Positions 19,905-28,593 of a DNA stretch of 64,000 nucleotides are shown piece after piece. The number at the start of each line of letters is the position of its first letter. Positions within the stretch are counted from its first letter, which is position 1. Under the pieces are notes generated by a model, which was not told the DNA's origin, did not search any database, and was given only the letters and a program-made list of their open reading frames with translations. This stretch comes from Tritonibacter aquimaris (GTDB lineage: Bacteria > Pseudomonadota > Alphaproteobacteria > Rhodobacterales > Rhodobacteraceae), in NCBI RefSeq assembly GCF_009617595.1, contig NZ_WIXK01000002.1, forward strand, positions 1-64,000, given 5' to 3'. The position numbers and the translations under genes are program-made.

Positions 19905-20891
19905 TTACACCCGTTCAATGATCTTCTCCCCAAACAGGCCTTGCGGACGGAACACCAGGAACAGCAGCGCCAGTACATAGGCAAACCAGTTCTCGGTCGC
20001 GCCCCCAACCATCGGGCCGATCAGGAATTCAAACAGTTTCTCACCCACACCGATGATCAAACCACCCACGATCGCACCGGGGATTGAGGTGAAACCACCC
20101 AGCATCAGCACCGGCAGCGCTTTCAGCGCAATCAGCGACAGTGAGAACTGCACCCCGGATTTGGTGCCCCAGACAATGCCTGCAACCAGTGCAACAAACC
20201 CTGCAAGCGACCACACCAGAACCCAGATAAAGTTCAGCGAGATCCCAACCGACAGCGCTGCCTGGTGATCATCGGCCACCGCACGCATCGCCCGGCCTTC
20301 GCGGGTATACTGGCTAAAGATCACCAGCCCTGCCACCAAGAGCCCCGCAATCACCGTCGCCACCAGATCGAGATTGTCGATAAAGAAGCCGTAGCCAAAG
20401 ATGTTGTAGGTGCTTTCATCGATCAAGGTGTTGATGCCCTGCGGCAGGCCAACATCCAGCGTCTTAAGCTCGGACCCCCACATCAGATCCGCCACACCTT
20501 CGAGGAAATAGGCAAGCCCGATGGTGGCCATAAACAGGATGATCGGCTCTTGCCCCACCAGGTGGCGCATCACCAGAACCTGCACAAGCCAGGCCAGGAC
20601 AACCATCACCACAACCGACAGCGCGATGGCCAGAATACCCGGCAGCGTCCAACCAAAATGGGTGACATGTCCGCCGGTCATGGCGTTGATCAGATGGGCA
20701 AAGGGCACCTGCCCCTGCATGATCCCCACCAAGGTCATTGCCGCAAACAGCGCCATCACGCCCTGCGCATAGTTAAAGATACCCGAGGCTTTGTAAATCA
20801 GTACAAACCCCAGCGCTACCAGCGCATAAAGCACCCCGGCCATCAGCCCGTTCAGGGTGACTTCCATTGCAAAAACAAGTTGTTCAGGCAT
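19905..20891 (-). CDS. livH: Liv-type ABC transporter permease, LivH-like
   Basis: 328-residue inner-membrane permease, partner of LivM. Family features are NGLMAGVLYALVALGFVLIY at the N-terminus, REGRAMRAVADDHQAALSVG in the cytoplasmic coupling loop, and GGFTSIPGAIVGGLIIGVGE near the end, with a terminal FRPQGLFGE. ATG at 20891 was preferred to an in-frame GTG one codon upstream; GGGGG lies in range. It is followed by a 110-base region and the opposite-strand SHOCT gene. Confidence 0.94.
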   Translation of the reverse strand: MPEQLVFAMEVTLNGLMAGVLYALVALGFVLIYKASGIFNYAQGVMALFAAMTLVGIMQGQVPFAHLINAMTGGHVTHFGWTLPGILAIALSVVVMVVLAWLVQVLVMRHLVGQEPIILFMATIGLAYFLEGVADLMWGSELKTLDVGLPQGINTLIDESTYNIFGYGFFIDNLDLVATVIAGLLVAGLVIFSQYTREGRAMRAVADDHQAALSVGISLNFIWVLVWSLAGFVALVAGIVWGTKSGVQFSLSLIALKALPVLMLGGFTSIPGAIVGGLIIGVGEKLFEFLIGPMVGGATENWFAYVLALLFLVFRPQGLFGEKIIERV

Positions 20892-20921
20892 CACGCACCC
20901 CCTTGGTCTGTCATAAAGATT

Positions 20922-21749
20922 TTAGTCATGTGCCACCCCCAGATAGGCGTCGATCACCTCTTGGTTGTTGCGCACTTCATCCGGGGTGCCGTCCCCGATT
21001 TTCTTGCCGTAATCCATCACCACCACACGGTCGCTCAGATCCATGACCACGCCCATGTCGTGCTCGATCAAGGCGATGGTGGTGCCAAATTCATCATTCA
21101 CGTCGAGGATAAAGCGGCTCATGTCCTCTTTTTCTTCAACGTTCATCCCGGCCATCGGCTCATCCAACAGCAACAGCTTCGGCTCCGCCGCCAGGGCACG
21201 TGCAAGCTCTACCCGCTTTTTCAAACCATAAGGCAGGCGAGCCACCGGGGTTTTGCGGATGTGCTGAATTTCCAGAAAGTCGATGATATGTTCGACTTTC
21301 TCGCGGTTTTCGGTCTCTTCCGCCTCGGCGCGCCCGCGCCACAGGGCCTGCTGAAAGAGATTGGCCTTCATATAGTTCAGCCGCCCGGTCATCACATTGT
21401 CCAGAACGCTCATGCCTTCAAACAGCGCGATGTTCTGGAAGGTCCGTGCGATGCCCTGACGTGCCACCTCATAGGGGCGCAGCGGCGCACGTTTTTTGCC
21501 GTGAAACCAGACCTCACCCTCCTGCGGCACGTAAAAGCCGGAAATCACATTGAGCATCGAAGATTTGCCCGCCCCATTGGGGCCAATGATCGCGCGAATT
21601 TCGCCTTCACGAATATCAAAGGAGATATTCTTGATCGCTTCCACCCCGCCAAAGCGCAGTGTGATATTGCGCAGATCCATCACCACATCACCAATGGTGC
21701 GGCCATCCGCGGTCACATAACCGCCCGTCTCAGTTGTCTGATCCAACAT
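20922..21749 (-). CDS. livG: Branched-chain-type ABC transporter ATPase, LivG-like
   Basis: 275-residue ATPase of the LivG subfamily. Walker A is GPNGAGKSS, Walker B is LLLLDEPMAGMN and the H-loop is IEHDMGVVM. The signature region reads LPYGLKKRVEL rather than LSGGQ, a variation common in LivG. GGAGG directly upstream sets the start at 21749; in-frame starts further upstream lack such a site. The fadD-like gene starts the same operon upstream. Confidence 0.93.
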   Translation of the reverse strand: MLDQTTETGGYVTADGRTIGDVVMDLRNITLRFGGVEAIKNISFDIREGEIRAIIGPNGAGKSSMLNVISGFYVPQEGEVWFHGKKRAPLRPYEVARQGIARTFQNIALFEGMSVLDNVMTGRLNYMKANLFQQALWRGRAEAEETENREKVEHIIDFLEIQHIRKTPVARLPYGLKKRVELARALAAEPKLLLLDEPMAGMNVEEKEDMSRFILDVNDEFGTTIALIEHDMGVVMDLSDRVVVMDYGKKIGDGTPDEVRNNQEVIDAYLGVAHD

Positions 21750-21845
21750 GTCAGCCTCCATTGATCTGGCTTTGCTCATTTGCCCAAAGGGACGGTGGGC
21801 GGGGCGATGTCCGGCCTTGCCGGACAAGCGTCGTACCATCGTGCC

Positions 21846-23816
21846 TCATTCTGCCGCCTCCAGCCGCTGAACCGTCTTAACCTTGGCGTCCAGAACGCTC
21901 AGCGTGGCGCGAATGGCCCCTTTGCGCCCATCTTCATAGGTCACTTCAGTCTCGGTAGAGACCTGCTGCTGGCCGCCATAAAGCGCACCCAGAATGTCGG
22001 CGTATTTGTCTTCCACAAAGCCACGGCGCACCTTACGGGTGCGGGTCATCTCGCCGTCATCGGCATCAAGCTCTTTGTGCAGCACCACAAAGCGATGGAT
22101 CTGGCAACCCGACAACATGTCATCTGCCGCCACCGATTCATTCACCTCCGCCACATGGTTGCCGATGGTTTCCAGCACCTGCGGATGGCCCGCAAGCTCC
22201 TGATAAGACGCATAGGCGATATTGTTGCGCTCTGCCCAATTGCCCACGGCGGTGAGGTCGATATTGATAAAAGCGGTGCAATAATCACGCTCATTGCCAA
22301 ACACGACCACTTCCAAAATATCCGGGAAGAACTTCAGCTTGTTCTCCACATATTTGGGAGCAAACATCGCACCGCTGGCCATTTTGCCAACATCCTTGGC
22401 ACGGTCGATAATGCGCAGATGGCCGCTTTTTTCTTCAATAAAGCCCGCATCCCCCGTGGCGACCCAGCCCTCAGCATCTTTGGTGCCTGCGGTGGAATCC
22501 GGGTTGTTGAAATATTCCACAAACACCCCCGGTGAGCGGTAGAAGATCTCACCGCGATCATCGATTTTCAGCTCAACCGCGGGGGATGGCACGCCAACGG
22601 TATCGGCGCGCACTTCGCCATCCGGCTGCTGGGTGATGAAAACAGTGGCTTCGGTCTGACCATAAAGCTGTTTCAGGTTGATGCCGAGCGAGCGATAGAA
22701 ATCAAAGATCTCCGGCCCGATCGCTTCACCCGCAGTATAGCCCACGCGAATGCGGCCATAGCCCAGCGTATCTTTCAGCGGGCCATAGACCAGCACATTG
22801 CCCAGCGCATATTTGGCGCGATCCAGGAATGACACCGGACGCCCATCCAGAATATCACCACCAACCTTCTTGGCGTGCTTCAGGAAGTGGTGGAACATCT
22901 TGCGCTTCAGCGCCCCCGCATCTTCCATGCGGATCATCACATTGGTCAGCTGGCCTTCAAACACCCGTGGCGGTGCAAAGAAATAGGTCGGCCCGATTTC
23001 GCGCAGATCGGTCATCATCGTATCCGCGCTTTCCGGGCAGTTGGTACAAAACCCACACCAATAGGCTTGCCCAACAGAGAAGATGAAATCCCCCACCCAG
23101 GCCATCGGCAGATAAGACAGGATGCTGTCACTTTGCTGCAGATGATCAAACTGGGAAGAATTCTTGGCGGTCTCAACCACATTGCGGTTTGACAGCACCA
23201 CGCCCTTGGGCTTGCCTGTTGTGCCCGATGTATAAAGCATCACACAGGTGGTGTCGTAATCGGCCTTGTCAGTGCGGCGATTAAGCTCTGGCATCAACTC
23301 CGCATGATAGGCACGCCCACGGGTGACGATCTCTTCATAGCCATGCAGATGTTCATGCTCATATTTGCGCATGCCGCGTGGATCGAGATAGATCATCTGC
23401 TCAAGGCTGGGCAGCTGATCTTGCACCTCCAGCACCTTGTCGACCTGCTCCTGATCTCCGACGATTGCAAAGCGCGCGCCGCAATTGCCCAGGATATAGG
23501 CCATCTCTTCGGCGACGCTGTCCTGATAGACTGGTACCGGCACCGCGCCCACGCGCTGCGCCGCAACCATCGCCCAATAGAGATAGGGGCGATTACGCCC
23601 GACGATGGCGATAAAATCGCCTTCTTTCACACCCAGATCGAGCAGACCCAGCGCCAAACCATCAACCTCTTCGGCGGTCTCAGCCCATGTCCAGCTCTGC
23701 CAGATGCCAAATTCTTTTTCCCGATAGGCGGGCGCATCGGCATATTTTTCCGCATTGCGCCGCAACAAGGCAGGCAGAGACATATCCCCACCCGCGCGCT
23801 CTCGCACTTCAGCCAC
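21846..23816 (-). CDS. Long-chain acyl-CoA synthetase-like AMP-binding protein
   Basis: 656-residue AMP-forming ligase of the FadD15/long-chain class. The nucleotide loop YTSGTTGKPKGV is intact, as are YGQTEAT (A5) and GWVATGDAGF with RIIDRAKDVGKMASG (A7-A8). A Lys near the end (MTRTRKVRRGF) fits the catalytic Lys. The GTG start at 23816 has GGGAGG eight bases upstream. It is the first gene of the minus-strand operon with the Liv importer, suggesting that it activates what the importer brings in. The chain length of the substrate is not readable. Confidence 0.9.
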   Translation of the reverse strand: MAEVRERAGGDMSLPALLRRNAEKYADAPAYREKEFGIWQSWTWAETAEEVDGLALGLLDLGVKEGDFIAIVGRNRPYLYWAMVAAQRVGAVPVPVYQDSVAEEMAYILGNCGARFAIVGDQEQVDKVLEVQDQLPSLEQMIYLDPRGMRKYEHEHLHGYEEIVTRGRAYHAELMPELNRRTDKADYDTTCVMLYTSGTTGKPKGVVLSNRNVVETAKNSSQFDHLQQSDSILSYLPMAWVGDFIFSVGQAYWCGFCTNCPESADTMMTDLREIGPTYFFAPPRVFEGQLTNVMIRMEDAGALKRKMFHHFLKHAKKVGGDILDGRPVSFLDRAKYALGNVLVYGPLKDTLGYGRIRVGYTAGEAIGPEIFDFYRSLGINLKQLYGQTEATVFITQQPDGEVRADTVGVPSPAVELKIDDRGEIFYRSPGVFVEYFNNPDSTAGTKDAEGWVATGDAGFIEEKSGHLRIIDRAKDVGKMASGAMFAPKYVENKLKFFPDILEVVVFGNERDYCTAFINIDLTAVGNWAERNNIAYASYQELAGHPQVLETIGNHVAEVNESVAADDMLSGCQIHRFVVLHKELDADDGEMTRTRKVRRGFVEDKYADILGALYGGQQQVSTETEVTYEDGRKGAIRATLSVLDAKVKTVQRLEAAE

Positions 23817-24130
23817 TTTGTCTTCCTCCCTTTGCGCCTTCTCGCCGGCCCCTCGTCATCAGGGTCTCAGGTTCCTTACCCGCTGGACCCCCCTCCAAAG
23901 CTGATCCATTCGCGACGGCACATCAGTAGATTGGCCTGTAATCTTGTCAGCAAGTTTTCCCAATCCTTACGAATTGTTTCAAAGGCGATGAATCTTGCAA
24001 GCCTCAGTGAAAACAGGAGAAAAAGCGGTGGGGTTTCGAAAAACCTGTATAATCTCCCCACAACGTTACGGCACTTCCTGCATCAAATACTTGCCAAATG
24101 TTTGGGTGATGTTAGCCATAAGAGCCAGAA
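23817..24130. other. Divergent promoter region, fadD-like / sensor kinase
   Basis: 314 bases between divergent genes, presumably holding the promoters of the liv/CoA-ligase operon (minus) and of the sensor kinase (plus). I found no clear sigma-70 pair, no sigma-54 site and no notable inverted repeat. Confidence 0.5.
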
Positions 24131-26047
24131 ATGGACCGGATCGACCCCACATATTCCGAGATGACCGCGGCCGGGTTGAACCTGATTGCCCAGGCTATCT
24201 CCATCTATGACGCTGAGCTGCGGCTCGCGGTCTGCAACCAGCGATTCCAAGATCTGTTTTCCCTGCCCGACGCGCTGGTCACCCCTGGTGCCTGTTTTGA
24301 AAACACCGTGCGCTTCATCGCTCAAAGTGGCGATTATGGCGACATCGACGATATCGAAACCTTTGTGGCCCAACGCATTGCACAGGCGATGACGTTTGAA
24401 CCACACTACTTTGAACGCACCCGCAAAAATGGTGACGTGATCTCAGTTGAAGGTTCCCCGCTGCCCCAGGGGGGCTGGGTGACAGTCTATACCGACATCA
24501 CCCGTGCCAAACGCGCGGAACAGATGCTGCGCAGCCGGTCCGAAGAACTCACCGAGCAGCTCATCACCCACACCGAAGAGCTTTCTGCCACCAACCGTGA
24601 GCTTGAAGCTTCAAACATCGCGCTTGAGGCCACCAAACGCGCGCTGTCGCTGAACGAACGCCGCATTCGCATGACCACCGAGATGATGCCCGCCCATATT
24701 GCGCATCTGGATCGGGACGGGCGCTACACATTCACCAACCGCCGCCTCAGCGCGGTGTTTCCGGGTCGACCCACCGATATTTTGGGCATGCATATCTCCA
24801 CCGCCTTGGGAGAGACGGCCTTTGCCAAAATCGAACCCCATCTGATCGCCGCCTATCAAGGTGCGCGCCCGGTGTTTGAATTTACTGAAGATCATGACAG
24901 CCGCCGTATTCGCGTGGCGCTTACCCCGGATGGCACCGGCGGGGTTTATGTTTTGTCGATGGATATAACCGAAGAAACCCAGGCCCGCGTTGCCCTACAA
25001 CAGACCCGCCGCCGCGATATGGCGGCGCAGATGACCAATGGTCTGGCGCATGATTTCTCCAATCTTCTTACGGTAATTTTGGGCATTCAAAGCAAGCTCA
25101 CCAAAATGGATCTGGGCGCGGAAGCGCAGCAGCTTGTTGGGGCTACCAAATCCGCGGCTGAACGCGGTGGCCGTTTGCTGCACCGCATCTCGCAGATGAC
25201 CGGCGTACGCCCGTTGCGCACCCAGGCCACCAATCTTGGCGCGCTGCTCGAAGAGATGAAGATCCTCGCCTCGCCCGCATTGCCCCGTGGCATTGGGCTT
25301 TCGGTTGTCAATCACACCAAGGCGCAATTGTTGCTGCTGGATGCGGGCAAACTACAAGACGCGATTTTGAACCTCATTTTGAACGCGCGTGACGCCTGCG
25401 CCAGTGGCGGCAGCGGCGGCCAGATCACTGTCAGTGCCCATGAAATCGGCCAGACCTGGATCGAAATCACCGTGACCGACACCGGCACAGGCTTCAGCGC
25501 TGAGGCCTTGGAACAGGGGCTCAACCCGTTTTTCACCACCAAGGGCAGCGCCGGTTCCGGCCTTGGGCTTGCGATGGTCTATGACATGGTGAAACTCACC
25601 GGGGGCAATGTAGCTCTCAGCAATACTATCTCAGGTGCCTGCGTTACCCTGCGCCTGCCCTATCGCCGCGCGCCGCGGGCCAGCGGCGGCATGGCGCTTC
25701 TGGTCGAAGATAATGACAGCCTGCGCGTCACCTACCGCGAAATGCTCACCGATCTGGGCTATTCGGTGATTGAAGCCGTCTCAAGCCAGGAAGCACTGGC
25801 GCTGCTGCGCGATCTGCCTGATATTGTGCTGGTGCTCTCGGACATCAAACTCAAAGGTGGCGACACCGGTCTGGCCCTGCTCGATCAGCGCACGCCTGAG
25901 CTGTGCCATATCCCGGCGGTGCTGATGACCTCGGCACTGACTTCAGACCCGATTTTCCGCAGCGCGCTGAAAAAAGCCCCAGTGCTGCAAAAGCCCTTTA
26001 CCACTGATCAATTGGCCGCCCTTATCGGCCCAGAGGCAGACTCATGA
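24131..26047 (+). CDS. PAS hybrid sensor histidine kinase
   Basis: 638-residue cytoplasmic sensor with no membrane segments. Order: PAS domain (about 12-130), coiled coil (about 132-178), second PAS (about 180-285), dimerisation/phosphoacceptor domain with NGLAHDFSNLL (His307), ATPase domain with NLILNARDAC, DTGTGFS and GSGLGLAMVYD, and a C-terminal receiver domain with LLVEDND and phospho-acceptor Asp571 in LSDIKLKGG. The last bases overlap the start of the response regulator (ATGA). The signal is unknown; soluble PAS domains suggest redox, light or a small ligand. Confidence 0.92.
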   Translation: MDRIDPTYSEMTAAGLNLIAQAISIYDAELRLAVCNQRFQDLFSLPDALVTPGACFENTVRFIAQSGDYGDIDDIETFVAQRIAQAMTFEPHYFERTRKNGDVISVEGSPLPQGGWVTVYTDITRAKRAEQMLRSRSEELTEQLITHTEELSATNRELEASNIALEATKRALSLNERRIRMTTEMMPAHIAHLDRDGRYTFTNRRLSAVFPGRPTDILGMHISTALGETAFAKIEPHLIAAYQGARPVFEFTEDHDSRRIRVALTPDGTGGVYVLSMDITEETQARVALQQTRRRDMAAQMTNGLAHDFSNLLTVILGIQSKLTKMDLGAEAQQLVGATKSAAERGGRLLHRISQMTGVRPLRTQATNLGALLEEMKILASPALPRGIGLSVVNHTKAQLLLLDAGKLQDAILNLILNARDACASGGSGGQITVSAHEIGQTWIEITVTDTGTGFSAEALEQGLNPFFTTKGSAGSGLGLAMVYDMVKLTGGNVALSNTISGACVTLRLPYRRAPRASGGMALLVEDNDSLRVTYREMLTDLGYSVIEAVSSQEALALLRDLPDIVLVLSDIKLKGGDTGLALLDQRTPELCHIPAVLMTSALTSDPIFRSALKKAPVLQKPFTTDQLAALIGPEADS

Positions 26048-26760
26048 CCCCCGATCCCTCATCCGCGCTTGTGACCATTCTGGATGATGAACCGGAAATC
26101 CGTCAGCTGTTGACCGAAACGCTGGAAGATGCCGGGTTTCAGGTTCAATCCTTCAGCCGCGCCCGCGCCTTTGAGGCAGCGCTGAACCGGATCACTCCAG
26201 ACGTCTGCCTGATCGATCTGTCGCTGCCTGATACCGATGGGCTGGCGCTGGTACATCGTTTGGCGCAGGCACATGGCGCATCGGTCATTATCATTTCAGG
26301 CCGCGCACAGGTGCAGGACCGTGTCACCGGGCTCGAACTTGGTGCTGATGATTATATCACCAAACCCTTTGACCCGATCGAGGTGGTCGCCCGTGTCCGC
26401 GCCCGGCTGCGCTCGGGTCCGCGCGCGGCGCAATCGGGCCAGGCCAATGTGGCGCGGTTCACCGGCTGGCAGGCCCATTTTGACCGCTTTCTCCTGCGTG
26501 CCGACAGCGGCGAAGATGTGACCTTTTCGCAGGCCGAAGGCGAGGTTTTGCGCCTGTTTCTGGAAAATCCCAAACGACTGATTTCGCGCACCCAGATGCA
26601 AGAAAGCCTTGGAGGCGTTGCGGGTGACAGCTTTGATCGTGCGATGGATGTGCGCATATCCCGCCTACGCACCAAGCTGCGCGATGATCCCAAAAATCCC
26701 AAGCTGATCAAAACCATCTATGGCGCGGGCTATATCTTTTTGGATGATGTGATCTGGTAA
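26044..26760 (+). CDS. OmpR-family response regulator
   Basis: 238-residue DNA-binding regulator. The receiver domain has ILDDEPEIR (acidic pocket), phospho-acceptor Asp58 in CLIDLSLPD, IISGR and Lys in ITKPFDPIEV; the C-terminal winged helix ends RTKLRDDPKNPKLIKTIYGA followed by GYIF. It overlaps the sensor gene by four bases, so this is a cognate pair. The hybrid sensor also has its own receiver, so phosphate may pass through two aspartates or the sensor receiver may act as a sink. Confidence 0.94.
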   Translation: MTPDPSSALVTILDDEPEIRQLLTETLEDAGFQVQSFSRARAFEAALNRITPDVCLIDLSLPDTDGLALVHRLAQAHGASVIIISGRAQVQDRVTGLELGADDYITKPFDPIEVVARVRARLRSGPRAAQSGQANVARFTGWQAHFDRFLLRADSGEDVTFSQAEGEVLRLFLENPKRLISRTQMQESLGGVAGDSFDRAMDVRISRLRTKLRDDPKNPKLIKTIYGAGYIFLDDVIW

Positions 26761-26802
26761 TTATTGCAACAGCCTGTGTATAAACGCCCAATAGGCGATG
26801 GT

Positions 26803-26818
26803 GTTAACAATCATTAAC
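26803..26818. promoter_or_regulatory. Palindrome before WGR gene, candidate operator
   Basis: GTTAA-CAATCA-TTAAC, a perfect 5-bp half-site palindrome in the 134-base gap upstream of the WGR gene. It resembles a CtrA site, but the spacing is six rather than seven, so I do not assign it. Confidence 0.25.
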
Positions 26819-26894
26819 AACATATGGTTGTGTAAACAGCACCCAACACTACATATGGATTGAATTGCGTCTTTTTCCGCGCTAACATTATCTC

Positions 26895-27134
26895 ATGACA
26901 ACCTGTCTGCTCTATAATCACCGCGCAGAGCAACGCACGCGCTACTATCGCATCGAACTGGCGATGAACCTGTTTCATGAGGTCTCGGTGTTGCGCGAAT
27001 GGGGGGTGTCCGGGGGCAGCGGCCAGAGCGTGATTAACATCTATGGCAACCTGCGTGAGGCCTCTGAGGCCGCCGATGTCCACCGTAACCGCATGTTACA
27101 GCGTGGCTATTTGCGCGACGCCCCGACCCACTGA
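26895..27134 (+). CDS. Stand-alone WGR domain protein
   Basis: 79-residue protein that is essentially a single WGR domain. The signature is visible as RYYRIELAMNLF followed by SVLREWGVSGGSGQ and ending RNRMLQRGY. WGR domains bind DNA ends or nucleic acids in PARPs and in some bacterial proteins; small single-domain forms in alphaproteobacteria have no settled role. ATG at 26895. It follows the two-component pair by 134 bases on the same strand and may be separately expressed. Confidence 0.8.
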   Translation: MTTCLLYNHRAEQRTRYYRIELAMNLFHEVSVLREWGVSGGSGQSVINIYGNLREASEAADVHRNRMLQRGYLRDAPTH

Positions 27135-27199
27135 CACTGGCCACGCGCCCAAAGGCCCGCGAAATATTAATGCGCCGCGCGGTCATATTTTGTTAGCTT

Positions 27200-27215
27200 G
27201 TTTCGCACGCGAAAC
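27200..27215. promoter_or_regulatory. Palindrome upstream of histidine phosphatase
   Basis: GTTTCGC-AC-GCGAAAC, perfect 7-bp half sites about 90 bases before the phosphatase gene, in a 167-base gap. It is a possible operator; no family assigned. It is longer in the centre than parS. Confidence 0.3.
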
Positions 27216-27301
27216 ATAGTGAAATCAGCATGTTATTCTCCCCCTATCTTTCTGCGCGTGCAGGGTTTTATCTGCAGATCTAAGTGTCACAGGAGACCCC
27301 C

Positions 27302-27955
27302 ATGAGCCAGATTACCCTGGTACGCCACGGCCAGGCCAACACCGGCGCGCGCGATGAAGAAAGCTATGACCGGCTCAGCGATCTTGGTCATCAACAGGCC
27401 CGCTGGCTCGGCGAGCACCTGCGCGCCACCGATCAGTTTTACACTCGGTTTTATAGTGGCACGCTGACCCGCCACCAGGAAACAGCGGGCTCAATGTCGA
27501 TGGATCTGCCGCTACAGCAAGACGCACGTCTAAATGAGATGGAGTATTTTTCCCTCGCCACCGCTATGGAAGAGCAATTCGGTGAACCCATCCCATCCGA
27601 GCGTGAGGGATTTGCCGACCATATTCCCAAAGTCTTTTCCGCCTGGGCCAACGGACGTCTGCAAGATCCCTATGAAACCTGGGAAAATTTTCAGTCCCGC
27701 ACCCAAGCCGCGCTCAAAGACATTGCTCAGGGGGATGGCCCTGCATTGGTTGTCACCTCTGGCGGTGTAATTGGCATGATCATGCAGCACTGTCTGGACC
27801 TAGACCCAAAGGCCACAGCGCGCATTGTGCTGGCGATCATGAATTCGTCGCTTCACCGGCTTTACATAATGAACGGGGTGATCAGCCCGGATCTCTTTAA
27901 CGCGGTCCCGCATCTGGACTGCAAGGAACGGCGTTTCGCACAAACACACCTCTAA
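27302..27955 (+). CDS. Histidine phosphatase family protein
   Basis: 217-residue phosphatase or phosphoglycerate-mutase-like enzyme. The catalytic RHG motif is at LVRHGQANTG (about residues 6-15) and the second His-containing segment reads ALVVTSGGVIG, where the usual second histidine (GHG-type) is replaced by Ser-Gly-Gly. Glu in LNEMEYFSL fits the proton donor. AGGAGA precedes the ATG at 27302; a GTG six codons earlier is less likely. The substrate is not predictable. A glutathione transferase gene follows after ten bases. Confidence 0.87.
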   Translation: MSQITLVRHGQANTGARDEESYDRLSDLGHQQARWLGEHLRATDQFYTRFYSGTLTRHQETAGSMSMDLPLQQDARLNEMEYFSLATAMEEQFGEPIPSEREGFADHIPKVFSAWANGRLQDPYETWENFQSRTQAALKDIAQGDGPALVVTSGGVIGMIMQHCLDLDPKATARIVLAIMNSSLHRLYIMNGVISPDLFNAVPHLDCKERRFAQTHL

Positions 27956-27965
27956 AGGATCTCTC

Positions 27966-28583
27966 ATGCAGCTCTATTACGCGCCCAAAACAATTTCTGT
28001 CGCCGTCGCCATCGCCCTCCATGAGGCTGGCCTCGATTTTGATGCGATCAAAGTGGATTTTGCCAGCGCTGAACAAACCAAAGCCGCCTATGCCAAGGTC
28101 AATCCCAAGGGTCGGGTGCCTGCTTTGGTGATCGGCGGGGAAAAGATCCTGACAGAAACCGGCGCGCTGCTTGAACATGTGGCGGATCTGGCACCCGATG
28201 CGGGGCTGCGCCCTAAGGGTCCCATTCAGGCCGCCCGCATGCGCGAGGTGATGTTTTATCTTGCCTCCACCATGCATGTGAACCACGCCCACAAACTGCG
28301 CGGCCACCGTTGGGCCGATCTTGCAAGCTCCCATCAGGACATGACCGCCAAGGTGCCTGAAACCATGGCCGCCTCATGCGCCTATGTCTGCGATGACGTT
28401 TTGGCCGGGCCTTATGTTTTGGGCGATCAGTTCTCGCTTGCGGATATCTATCTCTATGTGGTCTGTACCTGGCTCGACGGGGATGGGGTCGATCTTAACC
28501 AATTCCCGAAGATCCAGACCTTAATGACAACGATGGAACACCGTGCATCCGTTAAATCCGTGATGGATGCAGACATGCTGTAA
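27966..28583 (+). CDS. Glutathione S-transferase family protein
   Basis: 205-residue cytosolic protein. The thioredoxin-like N-terminal domain holds MQLYYAPKTISVAVAIAL, the NPKGRVPAL cis-proline loop and TETGALLEHV, which binds the glutathione gamma-glutamyl group. The helical C-terminal domain ends with FSLADIYLY, the N-capping box of the family. AAAGGA lies upstream. It sits in a likely operon with the phosphatase and saccharopine dehydrogenase. Substrate unknown. Confidence 0.9.
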   Translation: MQLYYAPKTISVAVAIALHEAGLDFDAIKVDFASAEQTKAAYAKVNPKGRVPALVIGGEKILTETGALLEHVADLAPDAGLRPKGPIQAARMREVMFYLASTMHVNHAHKLRGHRWADLASSHQDMTAKVPETMAASCAYVCDDVLAGPYVLGDQFSLADIYLYVVCTWLDGDGVDLNQFPKIQTLMTTMEHRASVKSVMDADML

Positions 28584-28593
28584 GGAAACGCCA

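Noticed and set aside
20265-21764. A 499-codon open frame on the plus strand
   Set aside because: It runs antisense across livG and livH, is His-rich and of low-quality composition, has no ribosome site and resembles no family. It is a shadow of high-GC coding on the other strand.
26803-26818. CtrA binding site
   Set aside because: The halves are TTAA separated by six bases; CtrA needs seven. Kept only as an unnamed palindrome.
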